A stretch of DNA of 64,000 nt from Solen grandis (lineage: Eukaryota; Mollusca; Bivalvia; Adapedonta; Solenidae), in NCBI GenBank assembly GCA_021229015.1, contig CM037777.1:28147584-28211583 (forward strand). Direction: 5' to 3'. Below the pieces are notes generated by a model. It saw only the letters and a program-made list of their open reading frames with translations. It had not been told where the DNA came from and made no database searches. Numbering within the stretch: position 1 is the first letter of the stretch; the number at the start of each line of letters is the position of its first letter. Below, piece by piece: positions 60,901-64,000 of the stretch. The position numbers were made by a program, and so were the translations under genes.

Positions 60901-60974
60901 TTTTGTTAAATAAGATTTTATTTATTTATTTATTTATTTATTTAGTTATTTATTTATTTATTTATTTATTTATT
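60861..60974. repeat. (TTTA)n microsatellite
   Basis: About 114 bp of TTTA units with a TTTTGTTAAATAAG interruption. It abuts the tail of the reverse SINE at 60975, so it is probably an expanded A-rich SINE tail. Confidence 0.9.
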
Positions 60975-61190
60975 TTACATCGATTAGGAAGCAAGTTCTT
61001 ACAACTTAAATCATTCTTCTGGCTCGGATGTCGGCGTTTGTGGTCATTATTGTCGGAGGAAACCGGAGCACCCGGATAAAACCCACGTGTTCGGACTGGC
61101 GACCCCCGTAACCTCTCACGTACGTCAGACGAGATCGAACCCGGGACGCATTGGTGAGAAGCGATATCAGTTACCCCTATCCAGACAACC
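60975..61190 (-). mobile_element. tRNA-derived SINE copy, reverse (family 3-like tail)
   Basis: On the minus strand the head has CCCGGGTTCGATCTC (B box about 61131-61145). The body GTGGGTTTTATCCGGGTGCTCC, GGTTTCCTCCGACAATAATG and a tail TTTAAGTTGTAAGAACTTGC, TTCCTAATCGATGTAAAATA follow. The tail resembles that of 58836-59020 (GTTGTAAGAAAATGCTTCCC, AATCGAGGTAAAATA). Confidence 0.6.
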
Positions 61191-61646
61191 CCATTATATA
61201 AAACTCATTATTGGTATCTATGTAAGTTGTACAATGTATAGCAATTCAGATTCAGATATCTTGGTAAATATTGTGAAACAAATAAATAAAGAAACGAATA
61301 ACAACAGCAAAAATGGTTAAATTTTATCCGATCTCTTATTTCGTGACGATACAAATAACAGTATAAATAAAATGCATTAAATGTTCAGTTTAAATTGCTT
61401 TGTCAAGATTTATCCCGATCTCTATTTTTTGTGAGTAAATCATTATATTTCACCTTCATTTTTAATATGTGTATTACTTATTAATACAAAAAAACTCAAA
61501 TAATTATGCGTTATATTTATATGAAACTACTTTCTTTGAGATTTTAAAAAAAGGTATATTAACATGTAGCCTTACGAATGTTAAATGAAATATATAAGGC
61601 ATCTAGTAATGCCAATCAATCATTATTGATAAATGAAAATCCCTAC

Positions 61647-61809
61647 CTTTTTCTTTCAGGCCCCTCACCATATCGGCCTCTTGATGATTACTGGGCCTGG
61701 AGAAGTCAGTCGCCTCACTGAATATTTCACTCACGCTCCTTTTGTCTTTCCCAGGGGCAGGACTCACTCGATTCTTCTTCTTTCGCTTCGCCGGAAGACA
61801 GTTTCCCAT
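61647..61809 (-). CDS. Exon 1: MGNC-type N-terminus of a stathmin-like (STMND1-like) protein
   Basis: This minus-strand coding exon starts at the ATG 61809-61807 and ends at a GTAGGG donor (61646), one base into a codon. It encodes MGNCLPAKRKKKNRV, a Ser/Lys-rich stretch (KDKRSVSEIFSEATDF), then ADMVRGLKEK. Gly2 followed by Cys4 and a polybasic run is a standard dual lipidation plus basic-patch signal (N-myristoylation, palmitoylation), predicting membrane anchoring. The split Gly codon (G/GT) is completed by the exon at 59715, so frame is preserved. STMND1 proteins of vertebrates also begin MGC and carry a stathmin domain further on, which supports the call. The plus ORF 61633-61851 is only its shadow. 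An X-box-like palindrome lies 58 bp upstream of the ATG. Start choice: there is no better upstream in-frame ATG in view. Confidence 0.65.
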
Positions 61810-61867
61810 TTATATGTTACAGTTGGATTAAGCAATTACGACCCTGGGTAGATATACGCATGTAACG

Positions 61868-61879
61868 GTTGCTAGCAAC
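61868..61879. promoter_or_regulatory. X-box-like RFX palindrome GTTGCTAGCAAC
   Basis: A perfect 12-bp palindrome made of the RFX half-sites GTTGC and GCAAC. It lies 58 bp upstream of the exon 1 ATG, a typical X-box distance for ciliary genes. Known RFX sites more often have a 1-2 bp spacer between six-base half-sites, so the zero-spacer form is slightly atypical. Confidence 0.45.
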
Positions 61880-61945
61880 TGAATATTAACGTCATAGTAC
61901 TCATTATCTGCCACGTCAGCGTCAAAGTACACAACGTTCAAACGA

Positions 61946-61953
61946 TGACGTCA
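61946..61953. promoter_or_regulatory. Consensus CRE TGACGTCA
   Basis: A perfect palindromic CREB/ATF site about 137 bp upstream of the exon 1 ATG, in a locally GC-richer stretch (61860-62060) that also carries CCACGTCAGCGTCA. The composition fits a promoter. An 8-bp match alone is weak evidence. Confidence 0.4.
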
Positions 61954-62621
61954 GAGGTATATGGGGATGGCGGAGTAACGATTCTTGACATATTCCTTAT
62001 GCATACTGCCTACATAGTTTCGTAATTTTAGTGACCAGTGGCACGACTCCTGATAAGCCCCGCTTTCTGGCATGGTCAGCATCAGTGCATAAAGTCTATT
62101 AGATCTTAGAAGTTAAAATGCACATGTACTTCACACGTGCATCGTCGTACGTACTTGTATACCGTACAGTGTCGTATCCAAGGGAAACATACAGGTAAAA
62201 TATATTATACATGTCTATCCTTTTTCAGATATCATTCCAAAAATTATATTTTTTGAATTGTGTAAATTTCCTGTCAAGACCTTGCTGGGTCCAACATGCT
62301 TTTGACTTAACTAAGTGATACTATGACGAATATTATCGATGACACTTCTTCAATTACATTTTATTACTGTGTTTTTAAAGCTTACATTTTCATCCGACTT
62401 TGTATCAAGTATCAAATGCAAATCAGTCTTATATACTTGACAATAAATTATAAATCAATACATATACATGTAGACGCGAAAGTTAAACGTCATAAATCTT
62501 TAGATATATTTAATAACCATATGAGTCATGTTGATAAATTTGCAGCAGTCCAATCTTTTAATGAACAACAATTTTAGTATCTCAAATTATTTACTTCAGG
62601 GGTAAATTTTAAACAGCTCTA

Positions 62622-62817
62622 AACCCTTTCCCTCATATAGACTCATTTTGACGCACTCAATAGGTACCACCAAATTTATTAAAAACCTCATTCCAGACCA
62701 CTGAGGAGCAGCGAACAACATAAAACCAGATCAGCCTGCGTGTTACTCGCAGGCTGATCTGGTTTTATGTTGTTCGCATAGGTCTTTTCATGGTTTCCTC
62801 TATGAGGGAAAGGGTTA
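62622..62817. mobile_element. 196-bp foldback element with nested perfect 30-bp hairpin
   Basis: The outer inverted ends are AACCCTTTCCCTCATA (62622-62637) and TATGAGGGAAAGGGTT (62801-62816). Inside, 62711-62740 and 62748-62777 are perfect 30-bp reverse complements (arm starts GCGAACAACATAAAACC) around a 7-nt loop TGTTACT. No ORF. It is probably a MITE; the recent or constrained state of the hairpin is notable. Confidence 0.8.
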
Positions 62818-64000
62818 AACATGTTTAGCGAATGTAAAAAATCGAGATCGTGGCTCCGAATCATCATCATCATCATTATCATCATCGTTGTCCTGTTTTT
62901 ATGTGCTATTTTCCTCTGTATGTTAATTAAACTTCAGTATTCTTAAAGTATGTTGATTTTCCAGAGAAAATAATACAATAAACAACTAAATTCTCTATAA
63001 CGTAGAACTTGCTAAAATTCATGTTTTTTTCTTGAGAAAGACAAATTTTTGCCGAAATATTGAATAAGAGTGAATCTAAAGTATTTTTGTTTTGTTGTTT
63101 CACTGTAAAAGGTTCATAAAGGGAGAATATCCAACACAAGATAAATTCTCTTTTATGAATTTTTGCCCGCAGGGCTTTATCAAAAATAAAAAAGAAATAC
63201 GTCAGCACTACATTATTGGCTTTTTTTCCCCTTTTTTAAAGATAGAACACGGTAGTGTTATATTATTAGAATCTGCTTTTGACAGCCAAAGACACGGTAA
63301 CAGTTGTAACTGTTTAAAAAGGAGAACATTTCAACGTGCTCTAAGCTTTTCGATTTAATCCCCCATATGTAATTATACAAATTTTAATTTTAAACTACGA
63401 ACAAATACTTTGTATCAAATAGTGTTAATTTGTAAGTGTATTGCGTATTATGTAATTTAAATATATTTGTTTAATGACTATGTCACTTTGGCATATTCCG
63501 ATGAAATTCGGCCCATTTTGCTAAATTATACGGTTCTAAATCAATATCAGAAGCAGTTCGTAAATATTCGAATGGATATAGAAAGAGAACAGAAGTCTGT
63601 ATTTGTATTGTGTCAGGTTAATCTCGACGATTATTCTTTAGACATAAATTGAGACTCAAAAATGTATACAATGAAATTATTTTTTTGCAAAGTAAATAGC
63701 ATTGTAATTGAATGTTAGCATAGATTAAGCGCTTGACGATAAGTTGACGAAAGGGATCATACTTTTGCTGAAAGTAGAACATACTAAAATTAATGCATGC
63801 AATTTATCACACAAAAGTTGTATAAATTGATTTCAATGATAGTGGAATCTAATCCAAAATGCCAACGTTTGCAGCAAATGTCTCGTAATTAAGGTAAAGT
63901 CTCTGCAACGGTTACGCTACATTTCGGACCTCATGGCCTTTCACTGAGATAACCAAGGTTTCCTAATGTTTCAATAGCGGAACCAACGTAGCGGAATCAT
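62818..64000. other. Non-coding AT-rich DNA
   Basis: A short (ATC)n tract lies near 62861-62885. The frames 62927-63208, 63092-63358 and 63467-63652 overlap one another on opposite strands or lack domain character. I see no supported gene. Confidence 0.4.

Larger units (their letters stand above)
59716..61646 (-). other. Intron 1 of the stathmin-like gene
   Basis: 1931 bp between a GTAGGG donor (61646) and a TTTCAG acceptor. It holds a SINE family 1 copy (59775-60047), a MITE (60042-60240), a long TTTA microsatellite and a SINE family 3-type copy (60975-61190). The ORFs 60474-60716 and 61087-61320 fall in repeats or A-rich tracts. Confidence 0.6.

Noticed and set aside
61633..61851. Plus-strand ORF over the promoter and exon 1 region
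   Set aside because: It lies opposite the spliced minus-strand exon, which has a better start, donor and composition.

Overview
The window is nuclear DNA from an intron-rich, AT-rich invertebrate, most likely a bivalve mollusc. The evidence is tRNA-derived SINEs with target-site duplications, decayed non-LTR retrotransposon ORFs, foldback/TIR elements, long short-unit satellites, and a C-type-lectin plus PAN-domain gene split by introns of 2.0 and 5.4 kb. The species call rests on general character only. Two 100-N gaps (11870-11969 and 55642-55741) break the assembly, and one 26-kb block is of very poor base quality.

Layout. 1-2.8 kb: AT-rich DNA with one orphan minus-strand terminal-exon-like reading frame (781-981). 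2.8-10.9 kb: a plus-strand gene whose visible exons encode a complete but non-canonical C-type lectin-like domain (two exons) followed by a six-cysteine PAN/apple domain (one exon). Splice phases agree across all three exons, and each domain is bounded by phase-1 introns. Its introns hold SINEs and other repeats. The first and last parts of the gene are not visible. 11.97-15.3 kb: a 27-bp satellite that starts at the gap and decays to the right. 15.3-37.7 kb: homopolymer-ridden sequence in which no gene can be trusted, probably an unpolished gap-fill or contig end. 37.7-40.0 kb: ordinary non-coding DNA. 40.2-45.7 kb: a 20-bp satellite interrupted by a SINE (11-bp TSD) and by a 1.75-kb element with inverted ends and a 5-bp TSD. 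46.5-54.5 kb: LINE remnant, SINE and modular tandem-repeat elements. 54.8-55.6 kb: a second decayed LINE running into the gap.

57.8-61.9 kb: a minus-strand gene, the most interesting locus. Exon 1 (61647-61809) encodes an N-terminus of the myristoyl/palmitoyl type (MGNC followed by a basic run). Exon 2 (59585-59715) resembles the start of a stathmin domain. A candidate third exon (57793-57868) adds a charged, helix-prone segment. A perfect 12-bp RFX/X-box-like palindrome lies 58 bp upstream of the start codon and a consensus CRE further upstream. The sequence fits an STMND1-type stathmin, possibly with ciliary regulation. This is inference from motif pattern and phase-matched splice sites, not from a database search. 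The rest of the window is mobile-element debris and microsatellites.
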